Positions 33,867-44,254 of a stretch of 64,000 nucleotides of DNA are shown here, piece after piece (the first letter of the stretch is position 1; each line of letters begins with the position of its first letter). The position numbers and the translations under genes are program-made. The notes under the pieces were generated by a model. It was not told the DNA's origin. It worked only from the letters and a program-made list of their open reading frames with translations, and searched no databases. This DNA is from Strobilurus pachycystidiatus (taxonomy: Eukaryota; Basidiomycota; Agaricomycetes; Agaricales; Physalacriaceae): assembly GCA_019915135.1 (NCBI GenBank), contig JAHLMK010000006.1:806001-870000 (forward strand), read 5' to 3'.

Positions 33867-35791
33867 ATGCCCGTCCTAAACCTGTATGTTGCAGATCCCC
33901 TGGAACCGGAATTTTGGTCTGTAGGCGTGGAGGACGATGATACTCTGGTCACGATTCTCCAGCAAGTAATTCGCGAACTCGGCCTTGCGCCGGCCAATCC
34001 CAAAAATCTGCGTGTGTTCGTCGTGCGTGTCTAATCTCGAGCCTAGCGCGGTATCGACCCACCTCGCAGCCTGCAAGTTTTCCTATCAAACCTGCCGACA
34101 CCAGGCTTTCGCGGGCAATGGGTTGGCTTAAGGACCATCGCGACGACGACCCTCTTCCTCGAGACTGGACGCCGGCTGATGCTGTTCCCTCCGTGTTCCC
34201 TTCTTACGAAGCCACGAAACGTCTCCTTCATCTTATCATTGTCCCCGAGGATGGTCCGTGTTTCTCTGCTTCCCGAGTTGGCTTGTCTCATCAATAACTT
34301 CTAGTCCTCGAAAACTTGGACACAGTCGAGCCACGCTCACACACAGAGGCGCAAAAGCGTGCGGCTCACATCTCTCCCGACCATCGTCTGCCGCTCTTAC
34401 AAGTTCCAGGACGATCCAAGGCGTTTAAGCAGCCAAAGCTCTCGCCGTCAGAAGGGGTCAAGTCAGCCGTGAACGTGCAGGCTGTAATCACTGCGGTCGA
34501 CAATCCCATCGCCTGTGGGCGACCTTCTGGCAATGTCGGACCCCATACGTCGCTCTTCAATCCGGCTCACGCCCAACTCGCGGACGACATTGAGCGGCTC
34601 GACGATCCTCGTGTCATTCCCAGCCATGCGCTCCTCCTGCAGTCCCATAAATACATTGTCCACTGCACAGATTTTATTGAGGATGAGAGCGCTCGTGAGG
34701 AAGCGTTCCGAACACACTTGGCAGATTTTTTCCCCAACATCCAATGGCAATGGAAGCGGAAGGTCGAAGGCGCTGAAATGTATGGCTGTGGTTCAAAGGG
34801 CCAAGATATCCTCGTCGCAGCTGCGTGGAAGAACACGTCCGGTGTTGGGGGGGATCCCCTCTTACAAGCAATTTTGTCATACCAGCATCTCATATCGAGC
34901 GAGGTAATTGCTCACAGATTCCATACACATTCTGCAACTCACAAGACATATTAGCTCGCATACTTGCTCAAATGGACAAATTTTCCTGTAATTCTTTTCG
35001 GTATCGCCGCCAACCGTATCGAGGTTTCGGCAGCCGTGTTTACCGATCGCACATTGGTGAACAAGCTCATCTCCGTCGAGTTGATCCTCGGATCCCATCA
35101 GTCCGACAACGTCCTGCGTCTTGCCCGTCTCGTTCTTGTGCTGCGGTCTGCAATTGACGGCCTGGCAGCGTACTATCAATCCATCTCTCACATCAGATCA
35201 AACAAATTGTCTTACGCATCCCCACTCCTACCCACTCCCTCCTTCACAAGCGGCGACCTTCCCGGCACGCTCAAATTCGAAGCTGTACTTGACGACAATA
35301 GGCCGTACCCGCAGTACATCGGCCAGTATAACTCCAAGAAGGTCTTCATCAAGTTCACTCCTTCCTACAACGAAGCCGCTCATCGTTTGCTGGCTCCCAA
35401 TCACGCACCCACTTTGCATCTCTGTGTTCCTCTCAAGGGCTGTCATCTGAATATGGTGGTCATGGATTTTGTCGAGGGTGAACACATTGGTGAGGGTCAC
35501 CTACCTTCGGCCGTCCACGAGAGTCTCTGCACAGCTGTGGACCTGCTGCATGAGAGGGGGTATGTCTTTGGGGACTTGCGAGGCCCCAACATCTTGGCTG
35601 TCGACAACAGGACCAGGGCCATGCTGGTTGATTTCGACGGTGTGGGCAATTCCGGAATTTCGCGGTACCCCGCTACGTTGTCCGACCACATCGACTGGCC
35701 GCCGGGTGTGGAAAGGTATGGGCTGATGGAGAAAGAGCACGACTTGAAGTGGTTAGAGTGGTTGCGGCCTGAGCAAGTAGCACCAGTTTAG
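33867..35791 (+). CDS. Crinkler-like protein: Ubl-like header, nuclease-like domain, kinase-like tail
   Basis: After splicing (GTGCGT..CGCAG near 34024-34070, GTCCGT..TCTAG near 34255-34304, GTAATT..ATTAG near 34902-34953) the product has three parts. The N-terminus MPVLNLYVADPLEPEFWSVG resembles the ubiquitin-like header of fungal Crinkler proteins and is followed by DHRDDDPLPRDWTP. The middle (YIVHCTDFIEDESAREEAFR through DILVAAAWKN..GGDPLLQAILSYQ and PVILFGIAANRIEVSAAVFT) aligns by eye with PD-(D/E)xK-type domains, but the usual E-x-K-N-E is A-x-K-N-T. The C-terminus is kinase-like: VVMDFVEGEHIG, GYVFGDLRGPNILAV, MLVDFDGVG, IDWPPGVERYG. Crinkler-type proteins act as toxins or effectors; activity here is unproven and the catalytic Glu looks lost. 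Confidence 0.65.
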
Positions 35792-35960
35792 CCCCTTCCA
35801 ATCATACTAGTACCTGTTGTCGATAAGAATGTTGAGACTGCAGAGTCCTTTGATGCCAGTGCCTTTGGTTCTAGGTGCCTTTCACCTTCTGTGAGTGGCG
35901 TCATGATCCTTATATGCCAATTGGGAGGTATCCTACCGTACAAAGATAGGACATCTGCTA

Positions 35961-36947
35961 TCATGAGCTCAATGTAGGCGTAGCAGTAATTTCAACCGAG
36001 TGCTTCCAGAGAGCATCTTTATCATCCTGTGGTATATTGTAGTACGAGCTTCCTATGTCTTCTCCGTGAGCATTTCGCCTATACCAACCGTCTTTCCCAT
36101 CGAGAAGCGCATAGAGCATATACTCGGCACATTCCTCAGCGGAGACACCGAAAAAGTAGAGGTACAAGCGGAAGAGCGGGCTCAAGAGCCTCATCGGCCA
36201 CCAAATGTATAACTGATCGATGGATGGCGTGTCGACAAGACCTGGATGGATGTGCGTGAAGCCAATGCCGGGATTTCTCTTTGAGAGTTCCTGTCAAAGT
36301 GGCGAAACATTAGAGGAGTGTAAACGCAAGGAGTTGAATCGTACTTCAATCATGATATCGTTGTATGCAACGGGTTTAATCCCGGACTTGAACAGACTGT
36401 AGCTTTTCACCAAGCCGAAGTCATTCTTATCCACAGGGACATTGATCATCACTGTTCCGAGGATAGACATAATCCTGGCATCTTCGCCTGCATCTCTCGC
36501 ATTCTTCACGAGCGGTAACAGCTCCGTCGCGAATTTGAAGCGGTTGTAGTAGCGCATAACGAGCTGCTTGTCGAGACCCTCCTCGGTCTCGTCCCGTCCC
36601 GTTATACGAAAGTATCCCGCCGAGAGGACAAGGAAGTTGATCTTCTGACCGGGAACGACTCTCGAGAGCTCCGCAGACGTGGCGGCAATGTTGCGCATGA
36701 GATTGGCGTCGCAATAGAGAAATTCCCGCGTGACGCCAGATGGGTGAGGAAGGGAGGAGAAGGTCTTTTCGGCGGCGGCGCGGTTGCGTCCTATGATGAA
36801 GAGGTGGACCTTGCCCCCAAGATATGTGGTCAGTGCCTTGACCATGGCTTCGCCGACTCCGGACGTGCCGCCAACGAAGACAGCGACGGGGGTATACAAT
36901 GGGGCATAGGACGCGTTGGACGACCGAGCAATTTTTAGGGAGGGCAT
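35961..36947 (-). CDS. short-chain dehydrogenase/reductase, copy A
   Basis: An NAD(P)-dependent oxidoreductase of a type expanded in Agaricomycetes. The start MPSLKIARSSNASYAP is followed by the nucleotide-binding turn VFVGGTSGVGEAMVKAL, the FIIGRNRAAAE strand, the CDANLMRNIAAT segment, INFLVLSAGYF (the NAG-like motif), and AYNDIMIE around the position of the catalytic Tyr. The second exon gives FTHIHPGLVDTPSIDQL and ends ITATPTLSS. One intron of about 50 bp lies near 36294-36350. The usual YxxxK pair is not clear (YNDIM), as in many of these fungal relatives, so the substrate and even activity are open. Copy B at 37723-38708 differs by scattered substitutions. Confidence 0.82.
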
Positions 36948-36982
36948 ATTGTGTTCAAGACATGGAACGAAACGAGCTGTAT

Positions 36983-37025
36983 AAATGTATAGAGAGTCGC
37001 CCTGGACGCGCGTCTCTATACATTT
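36983..37025. promoter_or_regulatory. 13-bp palindrome upstream of SDR copy A
   Basis: Arms AAATGTATAGAGA (36983-36995) and TCTCTATACATTT (37013-37025) are perfect reverse complements around a 17-base GC-rich loop. It lies 36-78 bp before the ATG on the minus strand and includes TATA-like sequence. It is preserved in copy B. It could be a protein-binding site or a hairpin in the leader. Confidence 0.6.
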
Positions 37026-37157
37026 GTGAGCCGGAGACAAATGCTAATGACAAGGAAGATCAGGGGCGTCGGTGGCGTGCGACCCTGGTTTAGTCGTCAC
37101 TTGATCGCCTCTCTGTCTCTCTCTTCCAACTTCCAAGTTTCATTGTTGCTCAGAGTC

Positions 37158-37262
37158 ATGGCTCCCCGGTCATCCCAAACAACGAGCTCAGCTCAAAGGA
37201 CGGCGACGACATCAATCTAAACCGCGGCAAATAAACCATCCGACTTCACTCTTACAGTCGCT
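37158..37262 (+). pseudogene. decayed RAD17 5'-end fragment, copy A
   Basis: The ATG at 37158 opens ATGGCTCCCCGGTCATCCC, matching the RAD17 start with a few changes for about 100 bp, including the CAAACAACGAGCTCA and AAGGACGGCGACGACATCA words. A stop codon follows after 20 codons. Weaker similarity continues about 60 bp upstream into the RAD17 leader. It cannot encode a Rad17. Confidence 0.8.
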
Positions 37263-37499
37263 CTAGATAACGAGTAGTATTGTGGGCGCCAAGAAAGCAC
37301 CAGCGCCTTCTTCTGGTGCGCATGCCTATTGAATCAATATGAACGGTATGAGACATATCTGCTGAAGCTGTTTTGATGCTCACGAGCTGTTTCAGAAACA
37401 AGGACACTTTCAAAGGTGCCGGATTCTCTCCGGACACACATCCCTCACCGGATGTCATCGAGCGACCTCAGCGAATTTGCTGTCTTTAGACGCCTATGC
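37263..37499. other. unassigned end of unit A
   Basis: About 240 bp with no gene recognised; it is repeated at the end of unit B (39045-39280) with several substitutions. Confidence 0.6.
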
Positions 37500-37591
37500 G
37501 TCTTTGGGGACTTGAGGGGCCCCAATATCTTGGCTGTCGACAACAGGACCAGGGTCATGCTGGTTGATTTCGACGGTGTGGGCAGTTCCGG
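37500..37591 (+). pseudogene. fragment of the kinase-like tail
   Basis: This repeats the GDLRGPNIL to DFDGVG part of the Crinkler-like gene (35564-35655), with about 5 substitutions. It lacks both the upstream domains and the C-terminal end, and runs into the SDR 3' flank. It is the left edge of unit B. Confidence 0.85.
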
Positions 37592-37722
37592 AGTTGAGAC
37601 TGTAGAGTCCTTTGATGCCAGCGCCTTTGGTTCTAGGTGCCTTTCACCTTCTGTGAGTGGCGTCATGATCATTGTATGCCAATTGGGAGGTATTCTACCG
37701 TACAAAGATAGGACATCTGCTA

Positions 37723-38708
37723 TCATGAGCTCAATGTAAGCGTAGTAGCAGTAACCTCTACTGAGTGCTTCCAGAATTCATCTTTATCGTCCTGTGGTAT
37801 ATTGTATTTCAGGCTTCCGATGTCTTCTCCGTGATCATTTCGCCTATACCAACCGTCTTTTCCATCGAGAAGCGCATAGAGCATATACTCAGCACATTCC
37901 TCCGCGGAGACACCGGCAAAGTAGAGGTGCAAGCGGATGAGCGGGCTCAAGAGCCTCATCGGCCACCAAATGTATAATTGATCGATGGCTGGCGTGTCGA
38001 CAACACCTGGAAAGATGTGTGTGAAGCCAATGCCGGGATTTCTCTTTGAGAGTTCCTAAGCGATGAAACATCAGAGGAGTGCGAATGCGAAGAGCAGAAT
38101 CATACTTCAATCATGATATCGTTGTATGCAACGGGTTTACTCGCGGACTTGAACAGACTGTAGCTTTTCACCAAGCCAAAGTCATTTTTATCCACAGAGA
38201 CATTGGCCATCCCTGTTCCGAGGATAGACATGATCCTGGCATCTTCGCCGGCATCTCTCGCATTCTTCACGAGCGGTAACAGCTCCGTCGCGAATTTGAA
38301 GCGGTTGTAGTAGCGCATAACGAGCTGCTTGTCGAGACCCTCCTCGGTCTCGTCCCGTCCCGTTATACGAAAGTATCCCGCCGAGAGGACAAGGAAGTTG
38401 ATCTTCTGACCAGGAACGACTCTCGAGAGCTCCGCAGACGTGGCGGCAATGTTGCGCATGAGATTGGCGTCGCAATGGAGAAATTCGCGCATGACGCCAG
38501 ATGGGCAAGGAAGGGAGGAGAAGGTCTTTTCGGCAGCAGCGCGGTTGCGCCCTATGATGAAGAGGTGGACCTTGCCACCAAGATATGTGGTCAGTGCCTT
38601 GACCATGGCTTCCCCGACTCCGGACGTGCCGCCAACGAAGACGGCGACGGGAGTATACAGTGGGGCATAGGACGCGTTGGACGACCGGGCGATTTCTAGG
38701 GAGGGCAT
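37723..38708 (-). CDS. short-chain dehydrogenase/reductase, copy B
   Basis: Paralogue of the gene at 35961-36947 with the same two-exon structure. MPSLEIARSSNASYAP starts at 38708; VFVGGTSGVGEAMVKAL, FIIGRNRAAAE and INFLVLSAGYF are unchanged. Differences are scattered, for example SLFKSASKPVAYND against SLFKSGIKPVAYND and VSVDKNDFG against VPVDKNDFG. The second exon ends ITLTLSS-like (VTATTLTLSS) at 37723. The frame is intact, so both copies may be expressed. Its leader keeps ATTGATCGCGGG, which copy A has lost and which the relic at 20600-20720 shares, so B is closer to the ancestral leader. Confidence 0.82.
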
Positions 38709-38752
38709 ATTGATCGCGGGTTGTTCAAGAGATGGAACGAAACGAGCTGTAT

Positions 38753-38795
38753 AAATGTATAGAGAGTCGCCCTGGACGCGCGTCTCTATACATTT
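38753..38795. promoter_or_regulatory. 13-bp palindrome upstream of SDR copy B
   Basis: The same arms and loop as at 36983-37025, in the same position relative to the SDR start. Its conservation while the surrounding sequence has changed suggests a function. Confidence 0.6.
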
Positions 38796-38938
38796 ATGAG
38801 CCGTACGCAGACAAACGCTAATGACAAGGACGATCAGGGGCGTCGGTGGCGTGCGACCCTGGCAGGGCCAACTTTTAGTGGTCACTTGATCGCCTCTCTG
38901 TCTCTTTCTTCCAACTTCAATCATTGTTGCTCAGAGTC

Positions 38939-39044
38939 ATGGCTCCCCGGTCATCTCAAACAACGAGCTCAGCTCAAAGGACGGCGACGACATCAATTTA
39001 AAACGCGGCAAATAAACCATCCGAGTTCACTCTTACAGTCGCTC
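38939..39044 (+). pseudogene. decayed RAD17 5'-end fragment, copy B
   Basis: Starts ATGGCTCCCCGGTCATCTC and has the same premature stop after 20 codons as copy A, so the damage came before the A/B duplication. Confidence 0.8.
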
Positions 39045-39501
39045 TAGATAACGAGTAGTATCGTGGGCGCCGAGAAAGCATCAGGGCCTTCTTCTGGTGC
39101 GCATGCCTATTGAATCAACTTGAACGCTATGAGACATATCTGCGGAAGCTGTCTTGATGCTCACGAGCTGTTTCAGAAACAAGGACACTTTCGAAGGTGC
39201 CGGATTCTCTCCGGACACACATCCCTCACCGGATGTCATCGAGCGACCTCAGCGAATTTGCTGTCTTTAGACGCCTATGCTGGGCTCCGTGACTGACTCT
39301 CATCACTCAAAGAATCAAGCACACCATCCTGTGAGCCATACATATGTGGAGATGGGCGCTGTTTTGGCTTGGGCAGCTCGGGCAAGTCTACAGAGCCATG
39401 CAAACTGGTCATTCGCTCGCTGCCATCGATCATCGGAGTCACTCTACTCCTACCCTTTGGCTGTTTATCCACGTAATGTTTCGCAGCGGTTCCGGCCACA
39501 G

Positions 39502-39508
39502 TATAAAT
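39502..39508 (+). promoter_or_regulatory. TATA box of the VIT-vWA gene
   Basis: TATAAAT lies 37 bp before the chosen ATG at 39539. The transcript leader would be very short, or initiation uses another site. Confidence 0.45.
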
Positions 39509-39538
39509 AGGGAGCATGCAGATAACTGCCATGCGAAA

Positions 39539-42135
39539 ATGGCGCAGTACTGGGGCCTTTGCTATCTGCACGACCACCAACCTGTCTCTCTCCCTCTTCT
39601 CCGCGTTCGTGCGTCAGCGAACATCAAGGAACTCGGAGCGCAGGTCAAGATCACACAGACCTTCGCCAACGATGCTTCCGTTCTCCCTATCGAAGCCGTA
39701 TACTCGTTCCCGATCCCCGCTAGAGCTGCTGTGTGCGCGTTCACGATGATCAAGGAGGATGGGACGCGTATTCAAGGGCGTGTGGAGAGCAAGGCTGAGG
39801 CGAAGGAGACATACGATACAGCGGTAGCGGAAGGAAAGACGGCCTCGTTGATGGCACAGCAGACGCCAGATGGTACACAGTCTTCCCTGGCGTTTACTTA
39901 TCAAAGTCTAACACCTTCCCTTAGTGTTTCAAGTTTCTGTTGGCAACATCGAACCCAGCGAACAAGTTCAAATCGAACTCGTCTACGCAACGGAGCTCAC
40001 GGAAGACGAGGACAACGATTCCGTTCGATTCCACCTCCCGTCCCATATTGGTGCGCGATATGGATCAGCCCCATCCTCCTTGATACACAGCACGACGTCG
40101 TTCATTGATGTCCGCGTCTCTATTGAAGCTACCTCCCCCATCCGAAAGATAGGCTCCCCTTCCCATTCCATATCCACCGAACTCGGGCCTGACCCTTCCC
40201 TGCCTGGAGTACAAGACCTTCCTTTCGCCAACTACGCGCGCATTTCTCTTGCATCGGACCCCCCCTTCCAGAAAGACTTCGTCCTCGCAGTCCAATCCGC
40301 AGGTCTCGACGCTCCTCGATGCATTGCCGAGCTCCATCCCAATGACAACACCGTCGGCATGGCGCTGACCCTCGTCCCACGTTTCACACCCCAGAACCGA
40401 AGACCCAGGAGTTCATCTTTCTCGTCGACCGCAGTGGTTCAATGGAAATTAGCCGCATCGCTGCCGCTCGTAAAGCTCTGGTTGTCATGCTTCGCTCCCT
40501 CCCACACAAGGGCACTTCTTTTCAGATCGTATCCTTCGGGTCTGAGACGTCCATGCTGTGGTCGCACGGTAGCCTCCCGTATAATCAGGAGACCTTAGAC
40601 GAAGCCACACAGCACGTCGACTGCATGGAGGCCGATATGGGCGGCACGGAGATCGCCAATGCGTTATCGACTTCCTTCCAGCACCGCCTGACGGATCGTC
40701 CCACCAATGTCATCGTACTCACGGATGGTGGATCCTGGAACAATGCCCACGTCTTTGAGACAGTCAAGAGTGCTGTAGCAGGCGCTTCCTCTCAGGCTTA
40801 TCTTCGTGTATTCTGTCTTGGCATTGGAGACTCTGCTTCGACAGCTATGTGCGAGGGTATCGCGAGGGCTGGGAAAGGCGTGAGCATGATGGTTGGCGAA
40901 GACGAGGCGAGTATCACAGGCAAGATCGCGAGGCTGCTCAAGGCTGCGAAGTCACCTCGTATCTCGGACGTTCGCGTTGATTGGAGTAGGCCCGTGGTCA
41001 AAGATAAGGAGGAGGAGGAAGATGAGTATGAGATGGTTGAGGAGGAGGAGGTTGAACACCAGCCCACAGAAAAGCAGAAATTGAATATCTTTGACGAATC
41101 CGAGGACAGTGTGCAGCTGGACACCACTCCGCTACCTCCGCCAGAGCCCATTTTTCCTCCTCCTCCCACAGACGTTCAGCAAAGCCCACTCAAAATCGAC
41201 ACTCTCTTGCCTGGCTGTCGCCTTTACGTATACGCTATCCTTCAAGGTTCGTGTCCTCTTTTTCCTTCACAAACTTGACTTCTGACTTATTCATAGGCAA
41301 AAACACCCTCCCAAAAACTGTCACCATCCGCGGAACGACAGCAGACGGCGCCGACATCGAGCTCCCTGTCCATGTGACTCTCAGCAGTCTGCCGAACGAG
41401 GACCCCAACGCGCCGCCTGTCATCCACGCTTTGGCCGCGCACAAGATCATCCAAGAGTTCGAGGACGGGCGTTACGCCGATGATTTACCCGAACACGACC
41501 AGCGGCGTTATGTCAAAGCGCACATCGTCCGGCTGGGGAAGACGTACTCGATTGGATCTTCCGAGACTTCGTTTGTCGCTGTCGATGACAGTTCAGAGAG
41601 ACGGCCTCGGATCATGGCCATGCAACCGACGCCGGTTGGAGCGATGGGTATGGGAATGCTGCCCACAGGGGCCTACCGTGGTAGTGGTGGTAAGGCTCCT
41701 CGCAGGGTTCTTGTAGACACTGTGAGCGAGGACGACGATGTGAGCGAGGACGACGATGTGAGCGAGGACGACGATGTGAGCGAGGACGACGCTGTGAGCG
41801 ATAAAGAGACTACGCCAGAAAGAGAGATGGACGTACTGAAGAAGCTCGCGCGGTTGCAGGCGTTTGACGGAAGCTTTTCTACCGCGGTGTTACCTGTCTT
41901 GAAGGCCGGTTTGACTTTGGACGGCGTGAAGACGGTGATTGACGCGTCGTTGGCGGATGCAGTGGTGGCTACCTTATTGGCTGTAGCGTTCATTGCGGCG
42001 AGACTGCAGGTGGAGACGGCTGATGGGAAGGCCGCGTGGGAAGGGATATATGAGAAGGCGCGAGATTATCTTCGGGGAGAGTTCCAACTTGAAGTTGTTG
42101 ATGACCTCGTTGAGAAGGCGACTCTGCTGTTGTGA
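39539..42135 (+). CDS. VIT and von Willebrand factor A domain protein
   Basis: MAQYWGLCYLHDHQPVSLP starts a VIT domain (ASVLPIEAVYSFPIPARAAV, VESKAEAKETYDTAVAEGK, VFQVSVGNIEPSEQVQIEL) that occupies about the first 250 residues. A vWA domain follows, with the MIDAS motif FLVDRSGSMEISRI, a Thr-containing GGTEIANAL and VIVLTDGG. A long acidic, Pro-rich linker comes next, then a C-terminal region with a 4x VSEDDD repeat and a helical end. Introns: after MAQQTPD (GTACAC..TTAG), about 40380-40400, and GTTCGT..CATAG near 41248-41297. There is no signal peptide, so unlike animal inter-alpha-inhibitor chains it is probably intracellular. The function in fungi is not known. Confidence 0.85.
41722..41793 (+). 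repeat. 18-bp minisatellite, four units
   Basis: Four in-frame units of GTGAGCGAGGACGACGAT (the last ends GCT) encode VSEDDD repeats in the C-terminal linker of the VIT-vWA protein. Near-perfect copies suggest recent slippage. Confidence 0.95.
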
Positions 42136-42229
42136 TGCTGTGGTGGAACATGTCTTGCATAGAAGCAGTCAGTAATGCATTGGCGCACAATTTCTGTAAC
42201 ATACTGTATACTGATTCTCATACGTTCCT

Positions 42230-44254
42230 CTAACTAAGATGAAACAGAACTACTGCGGCAACCATAACTATCATGACATAAAGAGCCAGGCAGAGAGACA
42301 GAATCGGAAATTCAGCCTCGCCTCTGGTACGCAACGTGGTGTGCCGCTTGTCCGCAAATTCTACATCGTCTACTACTTGATCCTCAACTTCAATGACCTT
42401 TCCCACTCTGCTTCTCATGCCCGCGGCGGCCAAGTCGGATACACGAGTTTCAACCAGCAATTCTTCCTTCACTTCAAGTCCCGGCGGTTCTTTGAGCTCG
42501 GGATCTCCCGTACGTTTGCCCATCATCTCCAAATCCTTATCCGACTCCTGATCTTCTCTGTCACTGTAGGCCCCAACTGTGTCCTCGGTACTCGCTGGCG
42601 TATTTGAAACGCCGTCTCTCAGCGCCAACTCTCCGTCATTGGCCTCGATGCCGCCGCTGACACTGATGTTGCCTTCGCTATCGCCTTCCACTTCCATCTC
42701 GTCAAGCTCCTCGATGTGACCTCCCTCGTAAACACCAACGGGAATCCGGTGTCGCTCATTACTCATGATCTAGTAGGGCGCAATTCAGATGTATGAGTAT
42801 GGTATCAATGTGAGGGAAACAAACCTTGAAGAGCGTATCAATCTTCTCATTGATCTCTTCCAAGCGTGAATGCGAAGCGCGCTGCATCGCCTTCAGATCC
42901 TCCAGCAGCTGTATCTCTGTGACATTGCTCTCGATCTGCCCGGTTTCAGTTGGGGGCAAACCGAAGGTTTGAGTAACGTACGTTGAATGTCGTATAGGCC
43001 TCAGCGAGGATGTCTTTCAGACGCTGCACCTTTCCCTCGATGTCGCCGCTTTTGACGATCCGCTTCCACCGCTTCAAGCTCGCAAGCTTCATGAGCTCGT
43101 GTTCAACGTTCCGAAGGACTCTGGAACAGAAATTATCACTCGAGGCCTTCTTTCGGAAAGCATTTGCCTGTGACGTACAGCTGTAGCGCGAACAACTTTT
43201 CGTTGACGCCGGTGGCACTACCCGTGGACGAGCGACACATGTTCCTTAGTACAACTAGAGTCATACGCGCCGTATGACCAGCTATCAATGTACACTGTTC
43301 TTTACATGTTTTCGCGCCCTGCGGTCGTTTGGATTGAATGTCATCATGCAAGAAAAAGGGGGTGTGCATACCTCTGCAGCCGAGATCAGCTTCTTGACGG
43401 TAGCACACGCGCTTTCGACGATAGGCCCTGCGATGGGGAGGGCTTTGAACATGCTCTCTGCCACATCCAGACCGAGTAGAACAGGGCTAATGGCATCGGA
43501 ATCGAAATCCAAATCAATGGTAATCGAGACTGAGGCTGCCGGCCAGATTGCGACGCCGATGGTGGAGCTTTGGGCCTGCAGTCTATTGAACTGCGGAAGT
43601 AGGATCTGCTGAATGAGATCGTCCATTTCTTCATGGATGGGATAGGCACTGTTTAGTGATTCAGGGAATCCCCACCAGTTACTTGTCTGTCCTCTATGGT
43701 CATGTAAGGTGCATGACCCAAATACCTGAATGTGATACGTACGGATGCAAGATGGCTTTTACTCGCGACCATAGTTGACTGGTCACCCAACCATTAAGAA
43801 GGACATCGGACACTGACAAGAAGCCCTGAATGCGAGCAAAGTCCTGCTTGTCATCGGGTGGCATTGCGCCAAATTCCCCGTCCCAGTCATCAGGAAGCCT
43901 TTTGTTTTTCGAGTTTATCATCAGGAGAGCGTGAAGAACGTGAATCCACATCTGCACACAGGTTATGTCTTCACGTGACCCATATTTCCACTGGAGATAC
44001 TAATTCTGTTGGGATACCTGCATCAGAAAAATGAAACTCACCTCCCACGACCGTTCAACAATACCTTGACGAGTTAGTCGTAGACTATGCTCGCCCTTTG
44101 TCCAGCGAAGAAAAGCAAAAAGTGCGATCGCAAGATCACATTGCTGTACGGCCACTACGTCGATATCAAACCAGTAAAGTGTGACATACCCTCGGATCTC
44201 ATGAGGGATCTCATGAGCCATCGAGGGGAGGCATGGAGACTCGGAACGATCCAT
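42230..44254 (-). CDS. HeLo/MLKL-NTD-like helical protein with C-terminal membrane anchor
   Basis: Six or more exons can be joined. From the ATG at 44254 the first part is uncertain (ERSWE, then MWIHVLHALLMINSKNKRLP). Splicing GTACGT..AACAG leads into MDDLIQQILLPQFNRL. The core is an all-helical block: ISPVLLGLDVAESMFKALPI, IVESACATVKKLISAAE, KTCKEQCTLIAGHTARMT, then VLRNVEHELMKLASLKRWKR and VQRLKDILAEAYTTFN. This is the pattern of the fungal MLKL_NTD-like/HeLo bundle. A coiled-coil-like SRLEEINEKIDTLF and an acidic region follow. The last residues form one hydrophobic helix (FPILSLCLALYVMIVMVAAV) next to the stop at 42230. Such bundles can permeabilise membranes in cell death pathways; that role is inferred here. 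Confidence 0.6.

Larger units (their letters stand above)
35564..37499. repeat. diverged tandem duplication, unit A
   Basis: This starts inside the kinase-like tail of the preceding gene (GTCTTTGGGGACTTG) and ends GACGCCTATGC. It contains the kinase tail, the first SDR gene, an inverted repeat, a decayed RAD17 5' end and about 240 bp of unassigned sequence. Unit B at 37500 has the same order with several percent substitutions and a 174-bp deletion in the kinase part. Confidence 0.88.
37500..39280. repeat. diverged tandem duplication, unit B
   Basis: Second unit, 1781 bp. The order is kinase-tail fragment, SDR copy B, palindrome, RAD17 5' fragment and the 240-bp end. It joins unit A directly at 37499/37500, and unique sequence starts at 39281. 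Confidence 0.88.
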
